From positions 2,197,979 to 2,261,978 of the forward strand of contig JANQAD010000001.1 in the NCBI GenBank assembly GCA_024707205.1: a stretch of DNA of 64,000 nucleotides, read 5' to 3'. The translations under genes and the position numbers were made by a program. The notes beneath the pieces were generated by a model. That model had not been told where the DNA came from, searched no databases, and saw only the letters and a list, made by a program, of their open reading frames with translations. Source of the DNA: Demequina sp. (GTDB taxonomy: Bacteria > Actinomycetota > Actinomycetes > Actinomycetales > Demequinaceae). Numbering within the stretch: the stretch's first letter is position 1; every line of letters starts with the position of its first letter. Of the stretch, positions 54,321 to 63,179 are shown one piece after another.

Positions 54321-56818
54321 GCGCGCACCAGCAGGGCAACGGGAAGGCTGCGCAGGACGGAGCCGATGGGAGCCGTCCCGCCCTCCACTCGCGCGCCCGT
54401 GAAGGCGTCGGTCCACTCGCCGGCTGGAAGCTGGACGGTGTGCTCGTGCCACCCGCCGAGCCGCTCGAGCTCGCCGTGGACTCGCGTCGCGATGGTGATG
54501 ACGCGATCCTCGTCGTGTGCGGAGCGGGCGAAGACGATCGCGTGTCCCGAGGACCCGGCCAACGGGTGGTAGCCGGCACTCGTGCCGATGAAGGCCTCGC
54601 GATGCGCGCCGCGAACCGCGAGGGTGCGGGACGTGACCAGCAGCTTCTCGTCGTCGAGATCGCGCGGCCGCGAGCGTCCCAGCCGCTTCAGGCGCGCCGT
54701 GAGGTCCTCATAGTCCACCGGGCGCCGGTTGTCGGGGTCCACGAGCGTCGGCGCGACGATCTCGGTGCCCTGGTAGACGTCGGGGACGCCGGGCAGGGTT
54801 AGCGACAGCAGCTTCTGGGAGAGGATCGACGCCCGTTCCGCCTCCGCGCGCGCCGCATGCCAGGCGAGAATGTGCTCCCGCACGGTCGCGTCCGCATGGG
54901 TCGCCTGCGCAAACCACAGCACCTGGTTCTCGTAGTGCTCGTCCACCGCGGTCCACGTGGTGAACGTCTTCGCCTCGCGCGTCGCCTTCACGAGGTAGCG
55001 CTCGAGCCGGTCCCACGCCATGAGCGAGTCCGCGTCGGAGGTGCCCACGAGCGTCTGCCACCAGAGGTTCTCCGTGCGGCCGTCGAGCTCGGCTGGCCGC
55101 ATCGGCGCCGTGAGGGACTGTAGCCTGCCCAGGAGCTCGTCCCAGTCGCTCGCGAAGTCGCTGAGCACGCCGAGCCGGGCGCGCACGTCCTCGGAGCGTT
55201 TGGTGTCGTGGGTCGTCAGGCACGTCATCGCGTGCGGATAGGTGCTCTGCCGCTCGGCGGCCCACGCGTGCAGCGAGGCGGGAGGGAGGTTGAAATGCGC
55301 GGCGGGGGAGCCCACCTCGCACAGCGCGAGCAGATGCGTCCAGCGGTAGTACGCGGTGTCCTCGACCCCTTTTGCCATCACGGCGCCACAGGCCTGCTGA
55401 AAGCGCGTGATGAGCTCCGCCCTGTCCGCATCCAGCCTGCGCCCTGCGGAGCCGACCTCGGCGCCACGCAGCAGGTCGACGACAACCTCGAGCGTCTCGT
55501 GCCGCTCGGGGTCGAGCCGTTCGCGAGCACGGTCGGCCGCGCTGGAGAGCGCGTCGAGGGACATCGGCTTCGGCGGAGTGCCAGGCACAACGTATGCGCG
55601 GTAGCGGTCGAACGCGACGATGAGCGTGGTGAGGCAGTCGTAGAGGGCGCTCCACGTGTGGTCGCGCAAGCGCACGTCGGAGGTGCAGATCCCGTGCGCG
55701 ATCAGCGCGAGCCGCCGCATCTCCGCCGCGAGCGACTGCTCGACGATCTCGCGCTTGGCCTCGTCGATGACCGCGGGCAGAGCGCCCATCGCGTCGCCGG
55801 CCACCCGGAACATCGTCGCCGCAAGGCCCGACGCTCCGCTCGGGTCACGGAGTGCGGCACCTATGCGCCACGCGGCGTCGTAGCCGGTGGTTCCCGCGGT
55901 CTTCCATGACGTGGGCAGGCGCTCCTCGCCTTCGAGGATCTTCTCGACGACGACCCACGCGCCGTCCGTCGCCTCGGCCAGGCGTTCGAGGTAGCCCGCG
56001 GGGTCGACGAGCCCATCGGGGTGATCGACCCTCAGTCCCTGCAGCGTGCCGTCCTTGACGAGCGACACGATGAGCCGGTGGGTCGCGTCGAACACGTCCG
56101 GGTCCTCGACCCGCACCGCCACCAGAGACCCGACGTCGAAGAAGCGCCGATAGTTGAGCTCCTCGTTGGCCACTCGCCAGTACGCAAGCCGATAGTGCTG
56201 CTCCTCGACCAAACGCGCCATGGGCAGATTCTCCGTGCCCTCGCGGATGGGGAAGACGTGGTCGAAGTAGCGCAGGATGGGCACCTCGCCCGCGGCCTCG
56301 AAGCCGGGAACCACCATGCGGTCCAGGCTGAGTTCCTCGGCCGCAAGCACGGTGCCGATTCTTTTGCCGAGCACGGGCATCAGCACGGGCGCCCCGCGCG
56401 CCCAGTCCACGTCGAACCAGTGCTTGAAGGGCGAGGCCTCGCCTTCGGCGAGGACGGACCACAGCGCGCGGTTGTGGAACGCGGGCGTCGGCACCGCCAT
56501 GTGGTTGGGGACGAGGTCCGCGATGAGGCTCAGGCCGCGTTCGCCCGCGCGCCACGAGAGGTCCCGCAGCGCCTCCTCGCCGCCGATGGATGGGTCGATG
56601 CGCGAGTGGTCCACGACGTCGTAGTAGTGGCTCGATCCCGGAGCGGCCGCGAGAAGTGGGCTCAAATACAGGTGAGAGACGCCCAAGGAGGCGTAGTAGC
56701 CCAGGTTCTCGGCAGCGTCGGACAGTGTGAAATCCGCGCCCAACTGCAGGCGATACGTGGCGGAAGGGACGGGTGCGAGCGGGCTGTGCCCCAGTCTGAA
56801 CGCACGCTCGTCTGCCAT
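54317..56818 (-). CDS. treY: Malto-oligosyltrehalose synthase
   Basis: An 833-residue GH13 enzyme that converts the reducing end of a maltodextrin into an alpha,alpha-trehalose unit. ATYRLQLGADFTLSDAAENLGYYASLGVSHLYLSP is the TreY start, ADLVPNHMAV a conserved region, GLRVDHPDGLVDP the nucleophile Asp, and VEKILEGEERLP the acid Glu. ATG 56818 is preferred over GTG 56827. The GTGA overlap with treZ shows coupled translation. Trehalose is a stress protectant and envelope-lipid precursor in actinobacteria. Confidence 0.9.
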   Translation of the reverse strand: MADERAFRLGHSPLAPVPSATYRLQLGADFTLSDAAENLGYYASLGVSHLYLSPLLAAAPGSSHYYDVVDHSRIDPSIGGEEALRDLSWRAGERGLSLIADLVPNHMAVPTPAFHNRALWSVLAEGEASPFKHWFDVDWARGAPVLMPVLGKRIGTVLAAEELSLDRMVVPGFEAAGEVPILRYFDHVFPIREGTENLPMARLVEEQHYRLAYWRVANEELNYRRFFDVGSLVAVRVEDPDVFDATHRLIVSLVKDGTLQGLRVDHPDGLVDPAGYLERLAEATDGAWVVVEKILEGEERLPTSWKTAGTTGYDAAWRIGAALRDPSGASGLAATMFRVAGDAMGALPAVIDEAKREIVEQSLAAEMRRLALIAHGICTSDVRLRDHTWSALYDCLTTLIVAFDRYRAYVVPGTPPKPMSLDALSSAADRARERLDPERHETLEVVVDLLRGAEVGSAGRRLDADRAELITRFQQACGAVMAKGVEDTAYYRWTHLLALCEVGSPAAHFNLPPASLHAWAAERQSTYPHAMTCLTTHDTKRSEDVRARLGVLSDFASDWDELLGRLQSLTAPMRPAELDGRTENLWWQTLVGTSDADSLMAWDRLERYLVKATREAKTFTTWTAVDEHYENQVLWFAQATHADATVREHILAWHAARAEAERASILSQKLLSLTLPGVPDVYQGTEIVAPTLVDPDNRRPVDYEDLTARLKRLGRSRPRDLDDEKLLVTSRTLAVRGAHREAFIGTSAGYHPLAGSSGHAIVFARSAHDEDRVITIATRVHGELERLGGWHEHTVQLPAGEWTDAFTGARVEGGTAPIGSVLRSLPVALLVRA

Positions 56819-56879
56819 TCTTGTCACTTCCGGAGGGTTTTTCCCATCATGTCAGAACCTGCTCTGGCACACTTTGCCC

Positions 56880-57809
56880 ATGCGCAGACTGATGTGGTGG
56901 CTGGCGTTGCTGACGTTGTTGCCTGTCGCCCTGACCGTTGTGGCGCGCGCGTTCCGCTTCGAGGCGGGCCCGCTGGTCTTCGCCGTCGCGATGATGCCGT
57001 GGGTCACGTTGGCGTGCCTGGTCCCGTTCGTGCTCGCGCTCTTGGCGCGGTCGCTCCCTATCGCGCTCGCCACTGCGTTGATCAGCGCGCTGTGCGCATG
57101 GTGGTTGCTTCCGCTGTACATCTCGGAGCCTGCGAGCGACACGACGCTCACCGTCGCCACCGTCAACGCTGAGTTTGGCCAGGTGGATGCGGCCGCGGTC
57201 GTTGACATGGTCAAGTCGTCCAAGATCGACATCCTCGCGGTGCAGGAGCTCACGCCACAGGCGGTCGCGGCGCTCAAGAGCGCGGGTCTCGGCGACGAGC
57301 TTGGTGCGTCGTACGTGCGGCCCGCCGCGGGCTTTGAGGGGATCGGCGTGTGGTCTCGCTACCCCATGGACGCGAACGCTCTCGATGGCCTTCTCGCCAA
57401 CTCCATCCAGGCCACGATCGTCACGCCTGAGGGCGACATCAAACTCTTCGCCGTGCACCCTGCTGCGCCCAGCACCGGCAACCACGCGGCCTGGACCAAG
57501 GACTTCAATCGCCTGAACTTCGTGCTCTCGAAGGCGATTGGGCCAACCATGGTGCTCGGCGACTTCAACGCCACCCGCGACAACGCGCCGTTCCGCTCGA
57601 TCGAGGGACTCGGCTACGCCGACGCGCCGGACCAGGCGGGGGCCGGTTTCATTCCCACGTTCCCGAATGGGCGCGCACCGTGGCCCCTGGTGGCCATCGA
57701 CCACGCGATGGTGCGCGACTCGAAGCTCACCGCAAACAATGTGAAGTCCGTGACGCTGCCAGGCACCGACCACCGGGCGCTCGTGGTGGAGTACGGGAAC
57801 TCGCTCTAG
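56880..57809 (+). CDS. Membrane-anchored endonuclease/exonuclease/phosphatase-family protein
   Basis: A 309-residue protein: three N-terminal membrane helices (~4-24, ~31-60, ~62-80) followed by an EEP (DNase I-like) domain. TVATVNAEFGQVD, ILAVQELTP (metal-binding Glu), VLGDFNATRDNAPFR (Asp/Asn) and PGTDHRALVVEY (catalytic His) are the domain motifs. The catalytic domain should face outside. Substrates of such proteins are phosphodiesters, DNA or phospholipids; undetermined here. Start ATG 56880 lacks a clear ribosome site. It diverges from treY. Confidence 0.8.
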   Translation: MRRLMWWLALLTLLPVALTVVARAFRFEAGPLVFAVAMMPWVTLACLVPFVLALLARSLPIALATALISALCAWWLLPLYISEPASDTTLTVATVNAEFGQVDAAAVVDMVKSSKIDILAVQELTPQAVAALKSAGLGDELGASYVRPAAGFEGIGVWSRYPMDANALDGLLANSIQATIVTPEGDIKLFAVHPAAPSTGNHAAWTKDFNRLNFVLSKAIGPTMVLGDFNATRDNAPFRSIEGLGYADAPDQAGAGFIPTFPNGRAPWPLVAIDHAMVRDSKLTANNVKSVTLPGTDHRALVVEYGNSL

Positions 57810-57825
57810 GCCTATTGACGGCGAA

Positions 57826-57845
57826 AGCGGCCCCGAGGGACCGCT
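57826..57845 (-). terminator. Terminator after the tRNA cluster
   Basis: On the minus strand AGCGGTCCC, TC and GGGGCCGCT form a 9-pair stem with one T-G pair, then TTTCGCC. It follows the tRNA-Val(CAC) gene and lies 17 nt after the stop of the convergent EEP gene, so it may serve both. Confidence 0.6.
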
Positions 57846-57850
57846 GGTAG

Positions 57851-57926
57851 TGGTGGGCGATACTGGGATCGAACCAGTGACCTCTTCCGTGTGAAGGAAG
57901 CGCGCTACCCCCTGCGCCAATCGCCC
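57851..57926 (-). tRNA. tRNA-Val (CAC)
   Basis: A 76-nt tRNA on the minus strand with encoded CCA. The acceptor GGGCGAT pairs with ATCGCCC. The anticodon arm CTTCC-TTCACAC-GGAAG gives anticodon CAC, read for GTG valine codons. The T arm CTGGTTCGATCCCAG is canonical. It is nearly identical to the tRNA-Val(GAC) at 60225 in opposite orientation. Confidence 0.95.
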
Positions 57927-57944
57927 GTGCTCAACGTTCTAGCG

Positions 57945-58015
57945 AGGTGGGTACGGGATTCGAACCCGTGTATACGGCTTTGCAGGCCGCTGCCTCGCCT
58001 CTCGGCCAACCCACC
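57945..58015 (-). tRNA. tRNA-Cys (GCA)
   Basis: A 71-nt tRNA on the minus strand, no encoded CCA. The acceptor GGTGGGT pairs with ACCCACC, and the anticodon arm GCGGC-CTGCAAA-GCCGT gives GCA (Cys). The T loop GGGTTCGAATCCC is standard. It sits between tRNA-Gly and tRNA-Val in one direction. Confidence 0.95.
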
Positions 58016-58050
58016 GTAGGTACCAACACCCGGTAGGTATCGGCCTTCCG

Positions 58051-58123
58051 AGCGGACGACGGGACTCGAACCCGCGACCCTCACCTTGGCAAGGTGATGC
58101 TCTACCAACTGAGCCACGTCCGC
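58051..58123 (-). tRNA. tRNA-Gly (GCC)
   Basis: A 73-nt tRNA on the minus strand. The acceptor GCGGACG pairs with CGTCCGC, and the anticodon arm TCACC-TTGCCAA-GGTGA gives GCC (Gly). The T loop GGGTTCGAGTCCC is standard. It is first in the cluster Gly-Cys-Val. Confidence 0.95.
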
Positions 58124-58234
58124 ATTGTCACCATCGCTGGCAACAGGGAATGACTTTAGCGGATGCCGCGCTCAAAGACCAATCCACTCGAGCCTCCGGC
58201 GCGCCGTTCGAGAGCCGCCCGATACCGTTGTCGC

Positions 58235-59307
58235 GTGGATGCCCACGCCGCCTTCAGGACCGTCAGCGCCAGCGGGTGCGCCGAGCATATCGACGCGTCC
58301 GTTGACAGCCACCGGCTCGCCGAGGGCGGCTTCTGGGTGCTCGTCGCCAGCTTCGAGGGAACGCTTGACGCGTGGCGCTTTGAGCGCGTCACCTATCGCG
58401 ACCCGCAGGCAGAGCCCAGAACGGCCCGACGCTGGCTTGGGCCCGCGGGTGACGCCTGGCGGTCTTCGCTCACCGAGGCGGAATACGTGGCGGGTGTTGA
58501 GCGCATTCGTGCGGACATTCGCGAGGGCGACGTGTACCAGGTCAACCTGTGCAGGGTGCTCTCGGCGCCGCTGGCCGCCGGGGGCGAGGGTCCGGATGCC
58601 ATCGCGCTCTCGGAGCGCCTCGCCACGGGCAATCCGCGAGGTACGCCGCGCGCATCGTGATCCCGCGCTCCGCGGCTAGGCCCGGGGCCTGGGTGGTCTC
58701 CGCGAGCCCCGAACGCTACCTCGGCGTCGAGGGGTCAACGGTGCTGTCCAGCCCCATCAAGGGAACGGCAGCCCCGGGGGAGGCGATGCTGCCCAAGGAC
58801 GAGGCGGAGAACGTGATGATCACGGACCTCATCCGCAACGACCTGTCCCAAGTGGCCGTCCCAGGCAGCATGACGGTCCCCGAGTTCCTCGAGCTACACG
58901 AGCACCCGGGGCTCGTTCACCTCGAATCGACCGTGCAAGCGACGCTCGCGCCGGCGTTCGACTGGACCGCGGACATGTGGCCGGCGCTGTTCGACGGGAC
59001 GTTTCCGCCGGGGTCTGTCTCGGGTGCTCCGAAGGCCGCGGCGCTGCGGATCATTGGGCGGGAAGAGACGGTCCCTCGCGGCCCGTATTGCGGCGCGATC
59101 GGCTGGATCGATGCCGACGCCCGACGGGCGGAACTCGCCGTGGGGATTCGCACTTTTTGGTGGGACGACGCCTCCGGAGGCACCCTTCGCTTCGGCACCG
59201 GGGCGGGAATCACCTGGGGATCCGACCCACATGCGGAGTGGCGAGAGACCGAACTCAAGGCGCGCCGGTTGATAACGCTCGCATCCGCCGACACAATTGG
59301 CCCATGA
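58235..59307 (+). CDS. pabB: Aminodeoxychorismate/anthranilate synthase component I-like, one frameshift near 58635
   Basis: About 357 residues once corrected. The chorismate-binding enzyme motifs are present: REGDVYQVNLCRVLSAPL, SSPIKGTA, DEAENVMITDLIRNDLSQVAVPGSM, HLESTVQATL, DGTFPPGSVSGAPKAAALRII and AIGWIDADARRAELAVGIRTF. The frame breaks at AATCCGCGAGG, where one missing G would give NPARYAARIV. The shortness of the N-terminal domain and the following pabC favour 4-amino-4-deoxychorismate synthesis (folate). I chose GTG 58235 with TACCGT 6 nt upstream (leaderless). Upstream in-frame sequence from ATG 58163 has low third-position GC and looks non-coding. Confidence 0.88.
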
Positions 59308-60176
59308 GCGACGTCGTCTGGGTGAACGGCACCCTCCGCGCCGCGGATGACCACGCGATCTCGCCCCTCGACCACGGGTTCACCGTTGGCGACGGGGTGT
59401 TCGAGACGATGGAGGCCGTCAACGGCGTCGCCTTCGCTCTCACGCGGCATCTGATGCGTCTCGAATACTCGGCGTCCCGCATGGGTCTCACCGGCGTCGA
59501 CACCGCACACGTCCGCAAGGGCGTGGAAGCTGTGCTCGCCGAGGGAGGCGACGCGATGACGCGGCTGCGGGTCACGGTGTCCTCGGGCTCCGGACCGCAC
59601 AGCTCGATCCGCGGCGACTCCGCCCCCACGGTCGTGGTGGTCGGGAGCGACTCGCCGCCGATTCGCGAGTGCAAGGCTGTGCGGGCACCGTGGAAGCGCA
59701 ACGAGCGCTCGCCCATCGCGGGCGTCAAGTCCACGTCCTACGCGGAGAACGTGGTGATGGTGCAGTTCGCGCGTTCCAAGGGCGCCGACGAGGCCCTCAT
59801 CGCCAACACGCACGGTCACCTGTGCGAGGGAACCGGTTCGAACGTGTTCATCGAGCGAGCGGGAGAGATCGTCACGCCTCCGCTCGCTTCCGGCTGCCTG
59901 CCCGGCATCACGCGCGGGCTCGCACTCGAGTGGGGCGCCCAGGCCGGGCTGCCGGTGAGGGTCGCCGCTCCAGGGGAGCTCGAGATGGCCGTGCTCGATG
60001 AGGTCATCGATGGCATCTCATTCGCGGCCGTCACCTCGTCCACCCGGCACGTGCAGCCGCTCACGGCCCTCGACGGCAAGACTCTCGGCAAGGGACCGCT
60101 CCTGACCAGGCTCGCGGTGGAGTTCAACCACCGGGCCGCGAAGGACGCAGACCCGGCGCCACCGCGAGACTCCTGA
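59304..60176 (+). CDS. pabC: Aminodeoxychorismate lyase (class IV aminotransferase fold)
   Basis: A 290-residue PLP enzyme of fold type IV: DHGFTVGDGVFETMEA near the start, KSTSYAENVVMVQFARSKGADEALIANTHGHLCEGTGSNVF with the PLP-binding Lys, and SGCLPGITRG. It would release pyruvate from aminodeoxychorismate to give p-aminobenzoate. A branched-chain aminotransferase is an alternative, but the overlap with pabB (ATGA) supports PabC. The TGA is followed directly by an exact 11-mer motif copy (60177-60187). Confidence 0.85.
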   Translation: MSDVVWVNGTLRAADDHAISPLDHGFTVGDGVFETMEAVNGVAFALTRHLMRLEYSASRMGLTGVDTAHVRKGVEAVLAEGGDAMTRLRVTVSSGSGPHSSIRGDSAPTVVVVGSDSPPIRECKAVRAPWKRNERSPIAGVKSTSYAENVVMVQFARSKGADEALIANTHGHLCEGTGSNVFIERAGEIVTPPLASGCLPGITRGLALEWGAQAGLPVRVAAPGELEMAVLDEVIDGISFAAVTSSTRHVQPLTALDGKTLGKGPLLTRLAVEFNHRAAKDADPAPPRDS

Positions 60177-60224
60177 CAGCGTCGGGCCGGCCCTCAAGAA
60201 TCCGCTACCATGGAGCCTGCTCTT

Positions 60225-60299
60225 GGGCGATTGGCGCAGCGGTAGCGCGCTTCCCTGACACGGAAGAGGTCACTGGTTCGATCCCAGTATCGCCCACCA
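60225..60299 (+). tRNA. tRNA-Val (GAC)
   Basis: A 75-nt tRNA with encoded CCA. The acceptor is GGGCGAT/ATCGCCC, the anticodon arm CTTCC-CTGACAC-GGAAG gives GAC (Val, GTC/GTT codons). The D arm is one base shorter than in the CAC copy at 57851; all other arms match nearly base for base. Confidence 0.95.
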
Positions 60300-60301
60300 A
60301 C

Positions 60302-60332
60302 AAGCGGCCGGATCCTTGTGAACCGGCCGCTT
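60302..60332 (+). terminator. Terminator after tRNA-Val (GAC)
   Basis: AAGCGGCCGG (60302-60311) and CCGGCCGCTT (60323-60332) are perfect 10-bp arms around an 11-nt loop, 2 nt after the tRNA 3' end. The stem ends in TTCGTCGTT, a weak T-tract, as is common in high-GC actinobacteria. Confidence 0.8.
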
Positions 60333-60391
60333 CGTCGTTCCCGGCCTAGACTCGCAATGTGCGCCAACGACGGCGCAAAGGAGGAATGACC

Positions 60392-60556
60392 ATGGACATG
60401 GACGACATCATCAAGCAGGCAGAAGGCGCCATGAAGAACGTCTCGGATGATCAGATCGAGGACGTCGCCGAGAAGGTCAAGGACAAGACGCCGGACCAGG
60501 TGGACGGCCTCGTCGACAAGGCGGCTGACTTCCTCGAGGGGTTCAACGACAAGTAG
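60392..60556 (+). CDS. Small acidic helical protein (MT0933-like antitoxin family?)
   Basis: A 54-residue highly charged protein, MDMDDIIKQAEGAMKNVS..., rich in Asp/Lys and predicted to be helical. It resembles the small MT0933/Rv0909-type "antitoxin" family, but no toxin gene is next to it, so the label says little about function. ATG 60392 is set by AAAGGAGG at 60377-60384, 7 nt upstream; an ATG at 60386 would be too close. TAGACT (~60347) is a candidate -10. Confidence 0.6.
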   Translation: MDMDDIIKQAEGAMKNVSDDQIEDVAEKVKDKTPDQVDGLVDKAADFLEGFNDK

Positions 60557-60598
60557 CGCGCTTCGCCGCTTGGCGAAGTCGGTAGCCTAGGTGGTGCC

Positions 60599-60614
60599 CG
60601 CGCAAGTGCGCGGC
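60599..60614 (+). promoter_or_regulatory. Hairpin in the thrS leader
   Basis: CCGCGC (60599-60604) and GCGCGG (60609-60614) form a short perfect stem around AAGT, about 20 nt before the thrS start and 10 nt before AAGGAG. The leader is too short for a T-box. A TAGCCT or TAGGTG at ~60585-60595 may be the -10. Confidence 0.3.
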
Positions 60615-60634
60615 CGAACCTCAAGGAGCCGAAA

Positions 60635-62626
60635 GTGCCTGCAATAGCCCTGACCGTCGACGGAGTCGAGCGATCGGTCGAGCAGGGCACGACGGCGGCC
60701 GACCTTTTCGCGGAGCGGCCCGACGTTGTGGTTGCGCGGGTGGACGGCTCCCTGTGGGACTTGGCGCGCGTTCTGCCAGCGGGGGCGTCCGTTGAGGCCG
60801 TGACCATCAGTGAGCCCGATGGGCTCATGGTGCTGCGCCACTCGACCGCGCACGTCTTGGCCCAAGCGGTGCAGCAGATCAACCCTGATGCGAAGCTCGG
60901 CGTTGGCCCGCCCATTGAGAACGGGTTCTACTACGACTTCGATGTCGCCACCCCGCTTACGCCCGAGGATCTCAAGGAGATCGAGAAGGCGATGCAGCGG
61001 ATTCAGCGGGAAGGCCAGGCGTTTGTGCGCCGCGAGGTCACCCGCGAGGAGGCTCTCGCCGAGCTCGCGCACGAGCCGTTCAAGTGTGAGCTGCTGTCGC
61101 ACTCGACGGAGGGCGCCGAAGGAGCGTCGGTAGAGATCGGCGATGGAGACATCACCATCTACGACAACGTCCGCCGCGGGGGAGAGGTGGCCTGGAAGGA
61201 CCTCTGCCGCGGCCCGCACGTGCCGTCCACCAAGGTGCTCGGCATCGGCTGGTCGTTGCAGCGCTCCGCGGCCGCGTACTGGAAGGGCTCCGAGAAGAAC
61301 CCCCAGCTTCAGCGCGTCTACGGCACGGCATGGCCCTCGAAGGAGGAGCTCACCGCGTACAAGGAGCGCCTCGCGGAGGCCGAGCGGCGCGACCACCGCA
61401 AGCTCGGCGCGGAGATGGACCTGTTCTCGTTCCCCGACGAGATCGGCTCCGGCCTTCCCGTGTTCCACCCCAAGGGCGCGATGATCCGCATGGAGATGGA
61501 GGAGTACTCGCGCCGGCGTCACGTCGAGGCCGGGTACTCGTTCGTCAACACCCCGCACATCACCAAGTCCAACCTCTTCGTGACCTCGCGCCACCTCGAG
61601 TGGTACGCGGACGGCATGTACCCGCCGATGCGGCTCGACGAGGAGCGCGACGAGGCGGGCAACGTCACCAAGCAGGGCCAGGACTACTACCTCAAGCCCA
61701 TGAACTGCCCCATGCACAACCTCGTGTTCAACGCCCGGGGTCGCTCATACCGCGAGCTGCCGCTGCGGCTGTTCGAGTTCGGCTCGGTCTACCGCTACGA
61801 GAAGTCCGGCGTGGTTCACGGCCTCACCCGCGCTCGCGGCTTCACTCAGGACGACGCGCACATCTACTGCACTCGAGAGCAGATGAAGGACGAGCTCACC
61901 TCGCTGCTGACGTTCGTGCTCGACCTGCTCAAGGACTACGGCCTGAGCGACTTCTACCTCGAGTTGTCCACCCGCGACCCAGAGAAGTCCGTGGGGGACG
62001 ACGCAACCTGGGAGGAAGCCACGCGCACCCTCGAAGAGGTGGCAACAGCGTCGGGCCTTGACCTGGTTCCCGACCCCGGCGGCGCGGCCTTCTACGGCCC
62101 CAAGATCTCCGTCCAGGCCAAGGACGCGATCGGGCGCACGTGGCAGCTGTCCACCATCCAACTGGACTTCTTCGAGCCCGAGCTGTTCGAGCTCGAGTAC
62201 ATGGCGTCTGACGGCACCCGGCAGCGCCCGGTCATGATCCACCGCGCGCTGTTCGGGTCGATCGAGCGATTCTTCGGTGTGCTGCTTGAGCACTACGCGG
62301 GGGCGTTCCCCGTGTGGCTCGCACCGGTGCAGGCGAAGCTCATCCCGGTCGCCGAGCCGTTCAACGACTACCTCGAGGACGTTGCGCAGCAGCTGCGTAC
62401 CGCCGGGGTGCGCGTGGAGGTCGACGTCACGGACGAGCGCTTCCCCAAGAAGATCCGCAATGCGTCAAAGGAGAAAGTGCCGTTCGTGCTGATCGCGGGC
62501 GGCGAGGACGCCGACGCCGGCGCGGTGTCGTTCCGCTTCCGCGACGGCTCCCAGGACAACGCGATCCCCGTTCCGGACGCCGTGAAGCGCATCGTCGAGG
62601 CGATTCGCACCAAGGCGCAGGTCTAG
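60635..62626 (+). CDS. thrS: Threonyl-tRNA synthetase
   Basis: A 663-residue class II aminoacyl-tRNA synthetase. The N-terminal TGS domain (1-~60) is followed by the editing domain with [14 protein letters not shown]. Class II motif 2 is [25 protein letters not shown], and motif 3 lies in [22 protein letters not shown]. The anticodon-binding domain is at the C-terminus. Active-site zinc ligands: KPMNCPMHN contains the Cys, with His later. GTG start with AAGGAG at 6 nt. It heads thrS-HIT-pgsA-patA, an order shared with M. tuberculosis Rv2614c-Rv2611c. Confidence 0.95.
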   Translation: MPAIALTVDGVERSVEQGTTAADLFAERPDVVVARVDGSLWDLARVLPAGASVEAVTISEPDGLMVLRHSTAHVLAQAVQQINPDAKLGVGPPIENGFYYDFDVATPLTPEDLKEIEKAMQRIQREGQAFVRREVTREEALAELAHEPFKCELLSHSTEGAEGASVEIGDGDITIYDNVRRGGEVAWKDLCRGPHVPSTKVLGIGWSLQRSAAAYWKGSEKNPQLQRVYGTAWPSKEELTAYKERLAEAERRDHRKLGAEMDLFSFPDEIGSGLPVFHPKGAMIRMEMEEYSRRRHVEAGYSFVNTPHITKSNLFVTSRHLEWYADGMYPPMRLDEERDEAGNVTKQGQDYYLKPMNCPMHNLVFNARGRSYRELPLRLFEFGSVYRYEKSGVVHGLTRARGFTQDDAHIYCTREQMKDELTSLLTFVLDLLKDYGLSDFYLELSTRDPEKSVGDDATWEEATRTLEEVATASGLDLVPDPGGAAFYGPKISVQAKDAIGRTWQLSTIQLDFFEPELFELEYMASDGTRQRPVMIHRALFGSIERFFGVLLEHYAGAFPVWLAPVQAKLIPVAEPFNDYLEDVAQQLRTAGVRVEVDVTDERFPKKIRNASKEKVPFVLIAGGEDADAGAVSFRFRDGSQDNAIPVPDAVKRIVEAIRTKAQV

Positions 62627-62629
62627 CGC

Positions 62630-63178
62630 GTGACCGACATCGTCGATTCCGAGTGGATGGGGGGCAATCCAGACGGCTTCGAGCGTCTGTGGACGCCGCA
62701 TCGGATGGCATACGTGCGCAACGCCTCGGATCGTCCGCCCATGGAGGGCGAACACGAGTGCCCGCTGTGCAAAAAGCCAGGCGATGACGACCGCGAGCAC
62801 CTCGTGGTGCACCGCGGGGAGTCCTGCTACGTGGTGCTCAACCTGTACCCGTACAACCCGGGGCACCTCATGGTGTGCCCGTACCGCCACATCGGCTGGT
62901 ACACGGAGGCCACGGACACGGAACGCGATGAGATGGGCGAGCTGACCCAGAAGGCGATGCGCGTGCTCCAGTCCGTGAGCGGGACAAAGGGCTTCAACAT
63001 CGGCATGAATCAGGGCGTCACCGGGGGTGCCGGGATCTCCGAGCACCTCCACCAGCACGTGGTTCCGCGCTGGATCGGCGACTCGAACTTCCTGCCCATC
63101 ATCGCGAAGACCAAGGCGCTCCCTGAGCTCCTCGACGATACGTGGCAGCGCGTGAGCGGCGCCTGGAAAGTGAGCTGA
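62630..63178 (+). CDS. HIT-family Ap4A phosphorylase-like protein
   Basis: A 182-residue histidine-triad protein like mycobacterial Rv2613c, which splits diadenosine tetraphosphate using phosphate. The triad is EHLHQHVVPRW near residue 142; LYPYNPGHLMVCPYRHIGWY is the conserved strand. Cysteines CPLCKKPGDDDREHLVVHR near residue 45 may bind zinc. GTG 62630 lies 3 nt after the thrS stop. The next start follows 1 nt after its stop. Confidence 0.9.
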   Translation: MTDIVDSEWMGGNPDGFERLWTPHRMAYVRNASDRPPMEGEHECPLCKKPGDDDREHLVVHRGESCYVVLNLYPYNPGHLMVCPYRHIGWYTEATDTERDEMGELTQKAMRVLQSVSGTKGFNIGMNQGVTGGAGISEHLHQHVVPRWIGDSNFLPIIAKTKALPELLDDTWQRVSGAWKVS

Positions 63179-63179
63179 C

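Noticed and set aside
58163-58234. Longer pabB start at ATG 58163
   Set aside because: Third-position GC falls to about 60% in these 24 codons, the peptide is Arg-rich and unlike the family, and a leaderless GTG 58235 fits better.
57826-60332. Integrated element at the tRNA genes
   Set aside because: No integrase, no direct repeat of a tRNA 3' end, and only housekeeping pab genes lie between the tRNAs.
60392-60556. Toxin-antitoxin pair
   Set aside because: The small protein resembles an 'antitoxin' family by name only; neighbours are a tRNA and thrS, with no toxin candidate.
60557-60634. T-box leader before thrS
   Set aside because: The leader is too short and lacks the T-box sequence and specifier loop; only a 6-bp hairpin is present.
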